Shown here: positions 39,443 to 51,035 of the stretch, in pieces
How the letters are laid out: each line of letters begins with the position of its first letter
Numbering within the stretch: the first letter of the stretch is position 1
Assembly (NCBI RefSeq): GCF_963678635.1
Contig: NC_087068.1
Span: 57,397,896-57,461,895, forward strand
Source of the DNA: Symsagittifera roscoffensis
Lineage: Eukaryota > Xenacoelomorpha > Acoela > Convolutidae
DNA: 64,000 nucleotides
Direction of reading: 5' to 3'
The notes under the pieces: generated by a model
Seen by the model: the letters and a program-made list of their open reading frames with translations, nothing else
The model's database searches: none
What the model was told of the DNA's origin: nothing
Position numbers and translations under genes: made by a program

Positions 39443-41080
39443 TATCCGGAGGCCGCCGAATTCTGCTAGTTTTCGGGCGACAAAGAGTCAGTGGTGGCTC
39501 CCTGATGCGACCCCCACCTTTTGAGTGGACAATACTTCCCGGCGAGGAAGGGGGGCCCGATAGCCAATCTTTCTGTGAAGTATAATTTGCTTTTATCTTT
39601 CCTTACTATCCAATAAATTCAAAAACCTTTGCGTCTATTCCGAATAGTCAAAACAAAATTAAATAATCAGTTTTCAGTTTGTATTCAATTGTTTTTTGTT
39701 ATCAGGTTCTCCAGAATTGATTGAGGAAAACGGCAAAACTTAAATATAAGATTTACTACCATGTCATACGTTGTAGCAAACGAGAATCAATTAGAAGAAA
39801 ATGCCTTTGAACTTGTCATTGAACAATCAAGGAGTCTCAAATCAAAGAACGATCAGAAACTATCATTGTTAAACTTATATTCTGTTTAAACAAACTTGTT
39901 TATTTTATTCATAGTAACTGTGTTGAGACCAATTCAATTGTTTTATCGAGATTGTTTAGTAAGAGTAATGTTTCAGACATATGCAACCTGTTAGGAAAGA
40001 ATCAGTTGAAATTTTAGAGCTATTTTTTGCTTACTTACTCCGCTCAAATTTTGCTGAAGTCAAATTTTCTTGATCAGGTCTCTCCGAGTTTTCAAAAAAG
40101 TATTGCAACACTAGATTTACGGTTTTAAAAAATCACACTAGAATTCTTAGGCCAACAAAACTTCCATGACAATTTAAGTCTGTTAGCTTCCCCGTTTGGT
40201 ATCTAAAATTAAGAAAGTTCATTTACCCACACCAAGCATACCATTTACGTAGTTTATCACAATTCTCTAGTAATCAGTTTCGGAAAGAGCGGTGTTTATA
40301 GGATTACCTGTATATTCCAAAAATTTTAAAAAAAATTATCGAAAACTTTTCTTTTAAAAAAATTGGAAAAAATTTTTGGGAAATTCGACCAAAAAATTTT
40401 TGAAAAAAAAATTCAAAAAATTTTTGTTGAAAAAAAAAATTTGGTAAGAAATAAATAAATTTTTGTTAAATATTTTTTTTCATCAAAATTAAAATTAAAA
40501 AAAATTGGAAAAAAAATTTTCGAAAAAAAATTGAAAAAAAAAATTGGAGGAAATTTCGAAAAAAAAGAAAAATTTTTTTTTTAAATTTTGAAAAAAAAAA
40601 ATTTTTAAAATTTTGGAAAAAAAATTTTTGAAATTTTTTTTTTTTCATTTTTGAAAAAAAAATTTTGGTGAAAAAAATTTTTTATTAGTGAAAGTTTTTT
40701 TGATGACTCAGGTTTTTTGTGTAAATGTGGGTGGGGGTGGGGTAGATTAAATGATTATCACCTTTTTTAAATGAGGGGTGGGGGTCTTCTGAAAAGGATG
40801 CATACCTTTTTTTCACTTTCAATTTTCATTGTAAGTTTAAAAAACAGTTGAAGGTAAAATGATTAGTCAGCATCAGTTTTTTTTTTGGCTACATGCAAGC
40901 ATTCTGCTAAAAAAATCACAAAGGTGACTCAATGGTTGCTAACTCATAAAAATAACATCGAAATTCTCGCCTCTGAAAACTAATAGCACCAGTTACCACA
41001 AAGATTAAGATTCTGGATTTGGCTGAAATTTTTGACTGAAATTTTTGCGAGGAAAAAGATGAGATAGTCGACTGAGATCA
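39443..41080. other. Non-coding, low-complexity stretch inside the Polinton
   Basis: No coding region is supported. Positions 40,320-40,690 are an extreme mix of A and T homopolymers (AAAAATTTTT patterns, self-complementary at many registers). G-rich GGGTGGGGGTGGGG follows at about 40,730. Such a tract could be an easily melted or hairpin-forming region. Confidence 0.55.
40320..40690. repeat. A/T homopolymer low-complexity tract
   Basis: Alternating A5-A10 and T5-T10 blocks over about 370 bp, so that many segments can pair with their neighbours. Confidence 0.85.
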
Positions 41081-41432
41081 GGAGAGCTCGAGCCAAGAAG
41101 AAATCGTCACGCAGGATTTGAATTATGGGTCAGAAGATAGCTTTCATGTGTTGAATACTCAACCGAACCGATCGTTGAGAGACCTGTTAAAAAGTATCAC
41201 CAGCTATGAAGCTCTAGATCCAAGTAGAATTCGTGTCACGGAAATTGCTGAGAGTGATATTGAAAGTGTTGATTTGGTTGATCCAAATGCAGTCACTTCT
41301 TCTTCGTTTTGGTTGATCCAAACACAGTCACTTCTGCTTCGTCATCAGACGATGAATGGTACCTCGATCGCGAAGCAGTTGAAGACTCAGCACCGCAGTC
41401 AAAAAGACGCAAAACAAACAAAAAAACTCTAA
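41081..41432 (+). pseudogene. Damaged small ORF near right TIR
   Basis: One frame is open from a possible acceptor (ATCAG at 41,076-41,080) to 41,432 with no ATG at its start. It is acidic at first (EIAESDIESVDLVD). At about 41,277-41,346 a 33-base segment is duplicated in tandem with two extra bases between copies, which shifts the frame. In the shifted frame the second copy continues into an acidic then basic tail with KRRK, which looks like the original C-terminus. So this gene was probably broken by a 35-bp duplication, unless the annotated frame is spliced. Function unknown. Confidence 0.4.
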
Positions 41433-41829
41433 GGTTGTGTGTTTGATTCAAGTTGAATACAAAATTTAATGTTGTAAATTAGTGTACTAAATTATACTTA
41501 CTTTCCACGTTTGTTCACAGTTGTGTAATGGCGGGTTACTTCAAATCTGCTCTTTGGTTCTGCGTTATACTATTTTATCTGGAACGGTTTTGAGAGTTTC
41601 CATTTTGGAATTGACACAAAATTGTTTTTTTTTGGTGCATTTAAACAACACTCGTTTTAGAAGATTGTGTGTGTAATTCAACCATTTCATTTCATATCTA
41701 TTTTCACCAAGACCATAGAGTTTGTAGGAACATGCATATGTTTAAAAATTCGGTTAGCACAATAAAGTTAATAGTAAGTACTAAACGTTTTCTAGAAGCC
41801 CCGAAAATTGTTTCCTCTTTCATATAAAA

Positions 41830-42675
41830 AGTGGTATATGCAAGTCTTAGAAATGGCTGCAGCAAAATTAATGGACACTTTTTGCTTTCATCAGTTTTCT
41901 CGTTTTTCAAGATCTTTAGCCACTTCAACTTATTAGCTCTTTCAATCTTTCTATAAAATCAAAGCTTTTGTCATAGATTTCAGACGTTTAGTTTTCAGTC
42001 TCCTGTAGACAAGGAAAATGGAAATGTCGAAATTTTCAAGCCAATTTCATTATTTTAGAGTTTTCAGTGTTCCATAATTTTTCTTTGTTTTTTACCTTCA
42101 GTTGGCTTAAAGAAATTTTTCATTCTTATTTTGGTCAAATTGAATTTTGCCTAAAAAGAGGTGGCGGCCGCCGCACTTGACGAATTTTCCTTTCTTCGAG
42201 ATTCAGCAATAAAACATGCATTTTTGAAGGAAATCGGTCACCGCAGGCAACAGTTAAGCTACGCTGCCAAAATCTTCTGCTTTCCTATATACCAGATAGT
42301 TTGATCGCATATAATAGGTATATAACGTCATTTTACATGTAAACAAACCAATACCCCCAAACTTTCGAAGGGAAAACATGCACCGACCAAAACTTAATTC
42401 CATTCCCGTTTCCACAACGTTCAGTGGGAATACTCAATAATATACCGAAGTTTTACATGAGGACTATTAGGTATAAAATTATACATGGTGACAATTAGGA
42501 TTTTTACATAGTGACCATTAGGTATAAAATTATACATGGTGACAATTAGGATTATTACATGGTGACCATTGCTGATCATTTAATACATGGTGACCATTAT
42601 GATTTATACCTAATGGTCATCCATGTATGACAACCCCCCCCCCCCCCGATCCTAGTGCACTATATGCATACTACT
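41830..42675 (-). repeat. Right terminal inverted repeat of Polinton
   Basis: Reverse complement of the left TIR, with the same iteron cluster at 42,454-42,627 and the termini ...GCATACTACT. A C run of 14 corresponds to the 9-base G run on the left. The inner part is more diverged from its partner. Confidence 0.95.
42454..42627 (-). promoter_or_regulatory. Phased iteron cluster in right TIR
   Basis: Mirror copy of the left cluster with the same six motif copies plus one opposed copy. Presence in both arms is expected from TIR homogenisation, so it does not by itself prove function. Confidence 0.65.
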
Positions 42676-42681
42676 TATATC
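42676..42681. repeat. Right target site duplication of Polinton
   Basis: TATATC directly after the last base of the right TIR, identical to 25,034-25,039. Confidence 0.93.
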
Positions 42682-43040
42682 CATGTTAGAAATTGAACTG
42701 AGGCATGCTTTTTGAGCTATTTCATATTTGCTAAAGTGAGCTATATCACGTTGTACTTTACAACTTTACATAGCGTGTGGGATATGGTTTTTGAAAAAAA
42801 AACCTTCGAAAATTTTTTAAAGAAATTTTTTTATCAGTTATGTAAAAAGGCGAGCTCTATTGCATAGAGCCTAAAAGGCAGTAGAAAAATCTAAAAACTT
42901 CAATCTGATACCATCAGTTTTGTTGATCCGACTTTCGAAGCAACTGGCCAAATTTTTGTGTTAGGGGTGATTTTTTCTCAATTAAAATTTATAGATTTTT
43001 TTTACGTCAGCCGCAAAGTATTGTTGACTTGAGCTCAAAG

Positions 43041-43443
43041 CAGGGGCGGATTTAAGGGGGGCGGGGGAGGGCGGACGCTCCCCCTCAGGGATTCGACCCC
43101 CCTGCCGACCCAAAGGGTACCGCCTTTGTACTATTTTGAGTTATCCATTTTTGGTGACGGACCCTAAATTTAATTATATACTAATTTTGAGGGGGGAGCG
43201 CGCGCCGAAAAAACGCAATTTGTTTGTCAAAACTTTCCAAAAAGTGCCTAAAAACGCCCTGTTTGGACTGTTTTTTTAAAATTTTGCCTGCGGCACAGAA
43301 AATTTGGCCCAAACAGGTACTTAACCGTGCTTAGGGAGAGCTCGAAAAATCATTTCGGTCGACCTAAAAAAAAAGTCGACAAAATTTTCGAAAATTTTTT
43401 GAAAATCCGACCCCCCCTCGAGAAAATCCTAAATCCGCCCATG
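43041..43443. mobile_element. hAT-type MITE with 8-bp TSD
   Basis: Begins CAGGGGCGGATTTA and ends TAAATCCGCCCATG, so the termini are imperfect inverted repeats. It is flanked on both sides by GCTCAAAG (43,033-43,040 and 43,444-43,451), the 8-bp duplication expected for hAT transposition. At 403 bp it has no coding capacity. Its terminus matches that at 60,380-60,460 beside a decayed hAT transposase, which may be its autonomous relative. Confidence 0.9.
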
Positions 43444-44944
43444 GCTCAAAGTGAAAAAAATATTTGACCTTGAATTACTTTTTTAAGGTGTTCTCAACCT
43501 TCTGCCCATTCTTAGATGAAGCTATTTTTATCAGAGTTTTTTCTATTTGAAAAGCGCAATACCTTATGTTTTCAGTTTTTATCTAATTAAATAGATTTTT
43601 CTGATCGTAGTTAGACGGCAATCGACCGATTTCATAAAACTAAATTCGGGCTAAAAATCCTTAGAGAAGCAATAACTCTCATCTCTAACACTCGAAAAAA
43701 TTGACCAATTACAAAAAGATTATTTTAGTTCAACGCCCATCATAACTATTAACTTTGAAAAATTTACATTGTTTACCAATCTTGATGCTTGATTTTTGCC
43801 TCAGAGGATTTATGCATGAAGTGTGTTTTGTCGCAATTTTCCAGAATATTTTGTTATGTACAAAAATGTTTAGTTTTCAGATTGAACAGAATAAGAGAAG
43901 ACTGCAACTTTAAACAATAGTTATTATGCTCCTCATGTGATTAAGTCCACAATTCAACTATAAAATGTTCATTCAGTTGTTTAAGATTTCAAAGCTAAAA
44001 ATTCCACTTCCGAGGTGTTTCCCAAAAAATTATGCTTGATAATATCTTTTTATCAAAATTTTCAACCCGGGTTGAGCTGCTCGAATTAAATTTCTTTTTT
44101 ATAATCGAGACGGTGCAGGTTTTTGACCGAAAATCTTCGGTCGATAAACAATTTCAAACTGAGCGCATAGTTGAAACGTGTCGACTTTTGGCGGGGAAAT
44201 TTAAAAAAAGTCAAGTACAGTCAAAACCTACCCAATTTTGGTACAGAAAGAAATTCAAGACATAAGTCAAATACAATCCAAACATAAGTCAAGCACAAAC
44301 TATTTTTAAAAAAAAATTATTCCAATTAAGCTTCAAATGAGCAAAAAGATCTACTCAGTAAAAACCTTCGTCAGAAGTTTGCAATTTGTATCATTCATTA
44401 GAAGAGATTTGCTTGCCGCAAAACTAAAACTGAAAACTTAGGAAACTGTTTAATTTCTAGAGATCTAAAGGTTTATGCGGCAAGAAGACCTAAAATCTAC
44501 TGAAATTTTGCCAAGTATCCGTTTTCAGGTAACCCTTTCAGTTTCATAAAAGGAAACATACGCCATAACTCTGTCAGATCATTTTGTGACATGGTCTGAA
44601 CAGAAACTTGGTCCAGTTTAAGCAGCTTTTCTTGGCCAGTTTCCGCGTCGGTCTAATTTGGTGGATCATTTGTGCCCATGGTAGTTTTTCCTAACAAAAT
44701 AAGGTTGTTGAGCTAGTCATTTGCAGCCAAATACTTCATAACATCTGAAGAAACTCGGAAACTTTTTTGTTCTAGCAAGTCGAGATAATCAAAACTCGGA
44801 AAAAAATTTTTTTTCAACTTTTGTTAAGACAGTTTAAGCCTAGCTATGTTTCAAGACGGTCGAAAAATCAAGACAGTGGAAAAATAAATTTAGTCGAGAA
44901 AATGGAAAGTTATCTGAACTGGGTAGAGCAAAGTCAAGCACTGT

Positions 44945-45115
44945 TTTTTGGGTCGAAAATGTCGAAACAAATCAAACTTTGTTCCAGAAAGTCATAACAT
45001 ACCAAAACTTGGCCGAGATGGTCGAAATATACCGATTTTTGTTTTTGGTCGAGACGGTCGAAACTACCGACTTTTGGTCAAGGCTGTCATAGTATACCAA
45101 TTTTTGGTGGATAAA
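44945..45115 (+). repeat. Tandem repeats of about 40-45 bp
   Basis: About four diverged units built on GGTCGAGACGGTCGAAA.TACCGA.TTTTTG. Confidence 0.65.
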
Positions 45116-45837
45116 TTCAATTTGAGCAGCTTCAGCAAAAGGTGATATGGCAGTAAATCCATTCTCGTAGGCAAAAATAAATTATAATTTTGAATTCAAT
45201 TTGATTTTTTATTCAATCTACTTTTAGATTTCATTTGTTTTTACTACTGAGCAAATTGGGCAAAAAATGACTCCTTACTTAGAAAAATGCTGTCCCGAAA
45301 CAAAATTTTTAAAATTTATTTTATTTTTTGTCTGAGAACAATTTCATGGCTTCAAAACATGAATGAGTTTTGTATTTGCGGAATAATATCATTATCAACG
45401 CTGCGTTTTTATAAAAAAAATGAACCAATATAACCTTTCTATAGAGAAAATTATGTTCATGAAATTCAATGGCAGCGAAATCAATTAATTTAAGCACCAA
45501 ATATTAGATTTGAACAGGTTAAATTTTTGATTTCTGAAAAAAATGAATTTTAATTAGGTTTTTATCATCATAAAATTCTGCTGTTATTTGATAATGGAGA
45601 AGTTTTGAATTTTTATTGATTTTTTGAAAACGATAGGTTGACGAAATTTGGGTTCAAATTATTGCAAATACTTTAGCATATCTTGAACTATTTATGAAAC
45701 CAAAACATTTACAAACGTTTCACAAGTCTTACATGATTGTTGATACCCTTTTCTTGAATGTTGATGAATGAAAGCACCCTGCTATAGTTAATATTTTCAA
45801 ATGCGATTCTTATAAAAATTACTATTAATGGTTCTAG

Positions 45838-46116
45838 ATGAGTAATGACAATAGCACTTATGGAAGCTCTGCAATAGCAGCCGGTAGTGAAAATCAATTT
45901 CTTCTAGCAAACTCAGCTCTCCAGATATTTGGTTTTGTGACTTCATTATCTGGAATTTTGGGCAACTTTCTATGTTTCCTAACATCAACTCAACTCCCTG
46001 TTTCTAACAGTGCTTATTTGATGGCGTATCTCGCTGCTATGGATACTCTTGGCGGAGTGACCGACGGTATCGATTTGATGGCGAGGTACTTTGGGGTACT
46101 CATCGAGGAAATTAGC
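45838..46116 (+). CDS. Rhodopsin-family GPCR, exon 1 (TM1-TM2)
   Basis: This is the first coding exon of a four-exon class A receptor. Exons at 45,838-46,116, 47,789-47,981, 49,819-50,167 and 50,543-50,735 join in compatible phases (0, 1, 2) to about 337 residues, normal for this family. Exon 1 encodes an extracellular N-terminus with an N-glycosylation-type site (NST), TM1 with the conserved GN (SGILGNFLCFL) and TM2 (AYLMAYLAAMDTLGG). It ends before a GTAACT donor at 46,117. The ligand class cannot be told; invertebrate neuropeptide receptors are the nearest impression. Confidence 0.85.
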
Positions 46117-46726
46117 GTAACTATCATTTTATGTAGTCTTCGAATTTTTCTAAAAGCTAGTTTTACAGTTTTTCTAAAACCATAATTTCGTTTTTTTTTC
46201 TACACATTTTTAATCATTGCCGGTTGACAAAAACTGCTAGTCGTGTTTTTTGTACGAAGATCAACTCGGATGGTTAAAGCTAAAAGTATCAAATAGCAAA
46301 TCATCAATATTGTCTTTTTGTTTATTTTTTGTCCATTTGTGTCATTTTTTGCTCTATTAGCATTATTATAACCTTTTTGATTTTTTCTTCTCCGTAGAGA
46401 GACTGTTTTAATGAAAACTCTTCGCTCATTTCAAAAATTTACACTCGATTCTCTTCAGCCCAATAGTATAATCAGTATTCGAGTAATTTTTCGAACCATC
46501 GGATGACCGGAATAACTCGTTTTTGCAAAAAAAAATCAAACTCCCTTTTTTTGACCGTCAACCTTGTAACCGTAGATGAATTTCACAAAATTACCAATCT
46601 CAATTCCCATACGATCCGGAAATCTTTGTGGGAATGCATAAAAAGGCTTAAGAAATTGTTAATATACGCTATTTTTGTTGTTTTTGAAATAAAAGGAAAA
46701 AGCGGTAAAATTGAACACTCTAAATA

Positions 46727-47458
46727 GAGTGCTGATTTGGATTATCTTAACAAAAAGCGCCAAAAAATCAAAACTAAAACGCTTTTTTCTCAAATTGGAC
46801 TGAGTTTAGGAGAAAAATGAGTTGCTTAGAATTTCATCAGAAATGATATGGTGCATTGTGTTTTGGAAAATTGGGGCCCAAATTTTTACTCCAAAAACGT
46901 GTTTGGTCTTTGGTAGTTAGTCAAAATATACGCCAAAACTACTGAGTCAATTACTGACAACTCGCAAAATGACACAACTCGCAAAATGACAAATCGCAAA
47001 ATGACACAAAATGACTGAAAATGAGCATAATATGTAGCTCAAAAAAATTTAATATAAATTTAGTTTCCGAAATAGTTGTGCAACATTTTTTTAAAATGTT
47101 TTAGAGTAAGAAATGAGTGTTATATTTAACAAAGGGGACACTATAGGAAAGGGAGTCTATATTCTTCTTAAATTTTGTTGGGCTATGTAAGAGTTTCACT
47201 TCAACGTAATTTTGTCGGCAATGGACTTGGTAGTCTTGCGTATTTTTTTGACTAACCAAAAAAGCCAAAAACGATCCAGTTTTGTGGTAAAATTTAGTGC
47301 CCAAATTTCTCAGAATAATGTGATTTTTGTTAATTCTGCTAAAAGATGAAGCAAATTTTGTCATTATCTTTTTTCACCTAAATTTAACGCAATTTGTGAA
47401 AAACGCGTATTAAAACTCAAATTTTATGCGTTTAGTCCGATATTTTCAATCAGCAATG
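46727..47458. mobile_element. Foldback MITE copy in GPCR intron 1
   Basis: Starts GAGTGCTGATTTGGATTATC after TA and ends ...TTTCAATCAGCAATG. Both arms match the element at 52,141-52,872 (TTCTCAAATTGG, AATTTCA-CAGAA, ACTACTGAGTCAATTA and so on), more diverged. Confidence 0.65.
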
Positions 47459-47788
47459 TGTATTCAGCGCTGAAGGCTAACCAATATTAATTCCCATCCC
47501 AATTTTTACCCACATATGAGCAGTTTTTGGTTAGTTTTTTGATCGGGTAGGAATCGACTGCAAAAAAAAATTGGGTGAGAAAACAAACAGCATTGAGGAA
47601 ACAAAAAACACACTTTAAAGAACATAATTTTAAGAAAAGAGGTTGATTGTTTTTCCAAGATTTGGAACATCAATCAGTACTGTTTTCATTTTTAGAAAAA
47701 AGAATGACCTTTAAACTCAATTTAGTGAGGAAAAAAACATCATTGAGAAGACCAAAAAAGCCTCTAAACTCAATGTTTGCTTTTCCAG

Positions 47789-47981
47789 ACTGTTGCTTGC
47801 AAACTGTTCAAGTGGCACACCAATGGCAGTACAGTTGCAGCAGTCTACTTGATGATTGCGATGGCCTTGGACCGTGTAGTGGCCATAAAGTACCCCTTTA
47901 CTCATCGAGCTTACACTTCAAAATGGGTAGCGATGGCCATTGCTTTGGTAGCAGTCCTTTGTGGCTACATTGTTACTGCAG
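47789..47981 (+). CDS. Rhodopsin-family GPCR, exon 2 (TM3-TM4)
   Basis: The acceptor TTTTCCAG is followed by the conserved TM3 Cys (TVACKLF) and by TM3 ending in DRVVAIKYPF, a variant of the DRY motif. TM4 carries the conserved Trp (SKWVAMAIALVAVL). Two donors give the same phase: CAG-GCAAGC at 47,981/47,982, a GC-AG intron, or TTTT-GTAAAT at 47,999/48,000, which adds six residues. I prefer the first for its consensus, without proof. Confidence 0.82.
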
Positions 47982-48272
47982 GCAAGCTACTTAGATTTTG
48001 TAAATTTCGTATTATGAGTTAATGTTGGATCTAGGGTTTCGCGAGGAGGGAGATGCGTGGCAGAACTTGTAAAATATTTTTTTTTCTCGGTTTTCTTTCT
48101 TGTACGGTCAGAAGCATTTTTGGCGTAACCCGCAATACTAGATGGTCTTTTTTACCAAGAATAGTGTGCGTTTTAGTCAAATTTTTGAAATCAAATTTGT
48201 GTAGAAGAAAAGTCGTAATCAGCAGTTGTCTTACACATGAAAAGTGTTTTTTTTTTCAAAAAAACCGTTGCT

Positions 48273-49195
48273 CACCCGGGTTGACCTCGATACACCGAAA
48301 ATGCTTATCATACAATTCCATACATCAATTGTGTGGAAAATGCTTGTCATACAATTTTCATACAATTTCTAAAATTGGTTGAAAACTGGTATAAACTTAT
48401 TTCTGTGGCTGTTTGATTCTAATAAAACAGTCTGGTGATAAAAAATTGAGGTTTTCGTTTTTTTTTAAAAAAAAGGCTTATCATACATTTCCCATATATG
48501 GAAATTGTATGACTGGCATTTTTCTGATGGCGAAGTAATTTTGAAAGTTTGGCCCAAATTTTTTTTTTTTTCAACCGCAAATCGAATTTCGTACGCACAC
48601 AAACATTTTTCGAAAAAATATTTTTTTTGCATGCAAAATTTAATAGTGTGCATAACGTAGTCCTGGATACGATAAAATTGGCTTTTATTTTCTTTTCACT
48701 TAAATTTTGTTTTCAAAAACGCTGAAAATTCCTATTTTTTTGTATGGGGTGTTAATGTATGCCTTGATTAATGTCTGATAATTTGAAAATTCAAAAATTT
48801 AAAATAATCATCATTAAAAAATTTAGCCAAAAAATTAAAGTTTGTTACTTTTGTTATATGAATTTGTGAAAGACAGCTTAATACAGGTCGTTTTCTATGC
48901 ATTGTAAAGGCAAGACCATCCAACCTTTTGTGTTTTGAGTAACCAAGGGCTTTGTCACTTGTGTTCGGTTGCAAACACAACCGACAATTTTTCAGAAATT
49001 AAATTTAGAAAGAAAAAATCAATATTTTTGGTTTATGGAAAAACACCTGTCATACATTTTTCATATATGGAAAAATGCTTATCATAGAGTTTTCATTCGA
49101 TTTTCTGTACGTATGGAATTGTATGAAATTGTATGACAAGAAGTTTCTCATATATGGAAATTGTATGATAAGAAGTTTTGGTCAACTCGGGCACC
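48273..49195. mobile_element. Non-autonomous element with repeated ATCATACAATT motifs in GPCR intron 2
   Basis: The ends are inverted: CACCCGGGTTGACC...CTTATCATACAATTCCA on the left and, reverse-complemented, GTGCCCGAGTTGACC...CTTATCATACAATTTCCA on the right. Internal copies of (C/G)TTATCATACAATTTCC and palindromic TTTCCATATATGGAAA recur at about 48,350, 48,480, 49,050 and 49,140. No ORF. The superfamily is not clear. Confidence 0.6.
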
Positions 49196-49818
49196 CTTCG
49201 ATATTTTTTAATGACGCCCGTTTTTGATTAACAGACATGAGATTCTTAAAGATGCATCAATTTTTTAGTCAATAGATTTTAAGTCAAATCCGCATTTTTC
49301 AACCATTCTTATAGAAAGCAAATAATTTGTTACTAACTCGGCTCTATGATTATGGATAAAAAAGTATTGAATAAACTTGTATCTGCCACTCTCTTGTAAA
49401 AATTTTAAGAAAAAAAATAAACAGCTTTTCCTGATCTACAACTTTTATAATAAAAAAGAACAGATATCTTTTTCTTATAAGAACTATTGACGTTTTTTTA
49501 TTAATTTTTTTTCTTAAAACTTTGCCAATGAGCAGATACAATTTTTATCAATAATTTCTTTCCACTCACAACTAGTTTTACACGAACTGAAAAAAAATTG
49601 GCATCAATTTGTATTTAACTGCAAGTCAGGATATCTTGGGTTTCATGATCTTTTTAAAATTTATAATGACATATAAAGTTCTGAGTAGCTGATTAAAAAA
49701 AAATAAGCAATCAAATTTGCACAAAATTTGTTTTTTTTTTTCTAGCAATTTAGATATTTGAAAAGTTAACCAAATTAGTTCGCTGTGCTAATACTTGAAT
49801 TACTGCCTGGTGTTTCAG

Positions 49819-50167
49819 GTCCTTTGGTTTTCCGAAACATCGGAGAAATGAATGTGTGTGCAATAAAAAAAAGCGACACCATTGAAACTATTCAGAAAGT
49901 GTACTCTTTCCTCGCCCACGCGCTCTTCAGTTTTGGAGGTCCACTGTTAGTTCTCCTGACTGCAAACATAGTTTTTATCAAATCTCTGATGGCGCGCAAA
50001 AAACGAGAAGTCGCTAAGCAACCAACAACTAATGCTAATACTGATGTTCAAGCTCAGCGTTTGAGCAGCAAATTACGCAACGAGCGAAATTATGTCATCA
50101 TTATGGTTGTTCTGACTTGCTCTTTTTCCTTCTTTCTCGTGATCGGAATTTCAGCGAACTACATCAG
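49819..50167 (+). CDS. Rhodopsin-family GPCR, exon 3 (ECL2-TM6)
   Basis: Acceptor GTGTTTCAG. It encodes the second extracellular loop with a Cys (MNVCAIKK), TM5 (FLAHALFSFGGPLLVLL), a basic third intracellular loop (ARKKREVAK...LRNERN) and TM6 (VIIMVVLTCSFSFFLVIGI), ending at AG before a GTATCA donor. Phase agrees on both sides. Confidence 0.85.
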
Positions 50168-50542
50168 GTATCAATTGCACTATTCACCCCTCGTAAAATA
50201 TTTTCGATAGCTTAACCTCCTTTGGCAATAAGTATGTTTTACCCCAACCCCTCCCCCCCCCCCCCCCCCAGCAAATTATAGACCCCTCGAAATACAAAAC
50301 TTGCTGCTTGGGGGACTATTATTGTTTTACAGACTAGGCTGAAGCGTTTAATGCAAAATACCCTTTGAAATATATCTTTATAGTTTTTTTTAAATCTCTT
50401 TGACTGAACCTTCCGATTATATTTCAAAATAGATGATGAATCTGTTACATTCATTTTTTTCGTACATAATTTTTGAACGGCAAAAAAATCAGAGGTTATA
50501 AAAAATTTGATTGAGGGTGTATTGCGATTGATCGTATCTCAG

Positions 50543-50735
50543 CAACAACCTCCTGCAGAATGATGATTCAAAGGCGGAAGAAGCTGCACTGTTTCAGACA
50601 GTCAGTGCAGTCGCTCTGATCATGAACAACTCCCTTAACATCCTGTTCTACTGTGCAAGTAGCAGAATGTACCGAGCAGCATGCAAAAGAGCAATATGTA
50701 AGCTCATTCGCCCATCAAGGGCTAGGGTTTCATGA
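50543..50735 (+). CDS. Rhodopsin-family GPCR, exon 4 (TM7 and tail)
   Basis: Acceptor ATCTCAG. TM7 carries NSLNILFYCASS, a variant of the NPxxY motif, followed by helix 8 (RMYRAACKRAICKLIRP) and a short tail to the TGA at 50,733-50,735. The first base completes the Ser codon from exon 3. Confidence 0.85.
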
Positions 50736-51035
50736 GGAGTGATAAATTTGCTGTGTCGTATCAAATAATTGTCAAAATTCTGCCAAAACCGCATGCATTC
50801 AGCAGATTTTACATCCCCTAAAGTGAATTCAATGTTGCAATAATGGTTTTTCGAAACTGTTAAGCAATTTTGATCAAAAGATCAAAAATTAGCCAACGTT
50901 TTTGTGCAGCTATTTGATATGCATTAATTCGAACTGATAATAGAGACGGCTAAATTTTGGAAAAAAGGTCATATTTAGTTCAGCCTGAACCAGCTTCAAA
51001 AAAATACTCTCTCATAGATTCATCTAAATCACAAA

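Larger units (their letters stand above)
25040..42675. mobile_element. Polinton/Maverick virus-like element without polymerase B
   Basis: The 17,636-bp element is bounded by inverted repeats of about 850 bp, begins AGTAGT, ends ACTACT, and has a perfect 6-bp target duplication. These are the known structural marks of Polintons. Gene content confirms it: RVE integrase, adenovirus-type cysteine protease, FtsK/HerA-type packaging ATPase, double-jelly-roll major capsid, penton-like minor capsid and a basic core protein. Most genes are open from start to stop and the TIR arms are nearly identical over the outer 600-700 bp, so the copy looks fairly young. The 5-6 kb not covered by clear genes has no ORF of polymerase size. 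The expected protein-primed DNA polymerase B is absent, and a HUH-like nuclease gene is present instead. Confidence 0.96.
42682..45837. other. Repeat-rich intergenic DNA between Polinton and GPCR
   Basis: No gene is supported. It holds the 403-bp hAT-type MITE at 43,041-43,443, a copy of the TTTACATAGCGTGTGG-type repeat at about 42,765 and tandem repeats at 44,945-45,115. The 5' flank of the GPCR gene is AT-rich with no obvious promoter. Confidence 0.45.
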
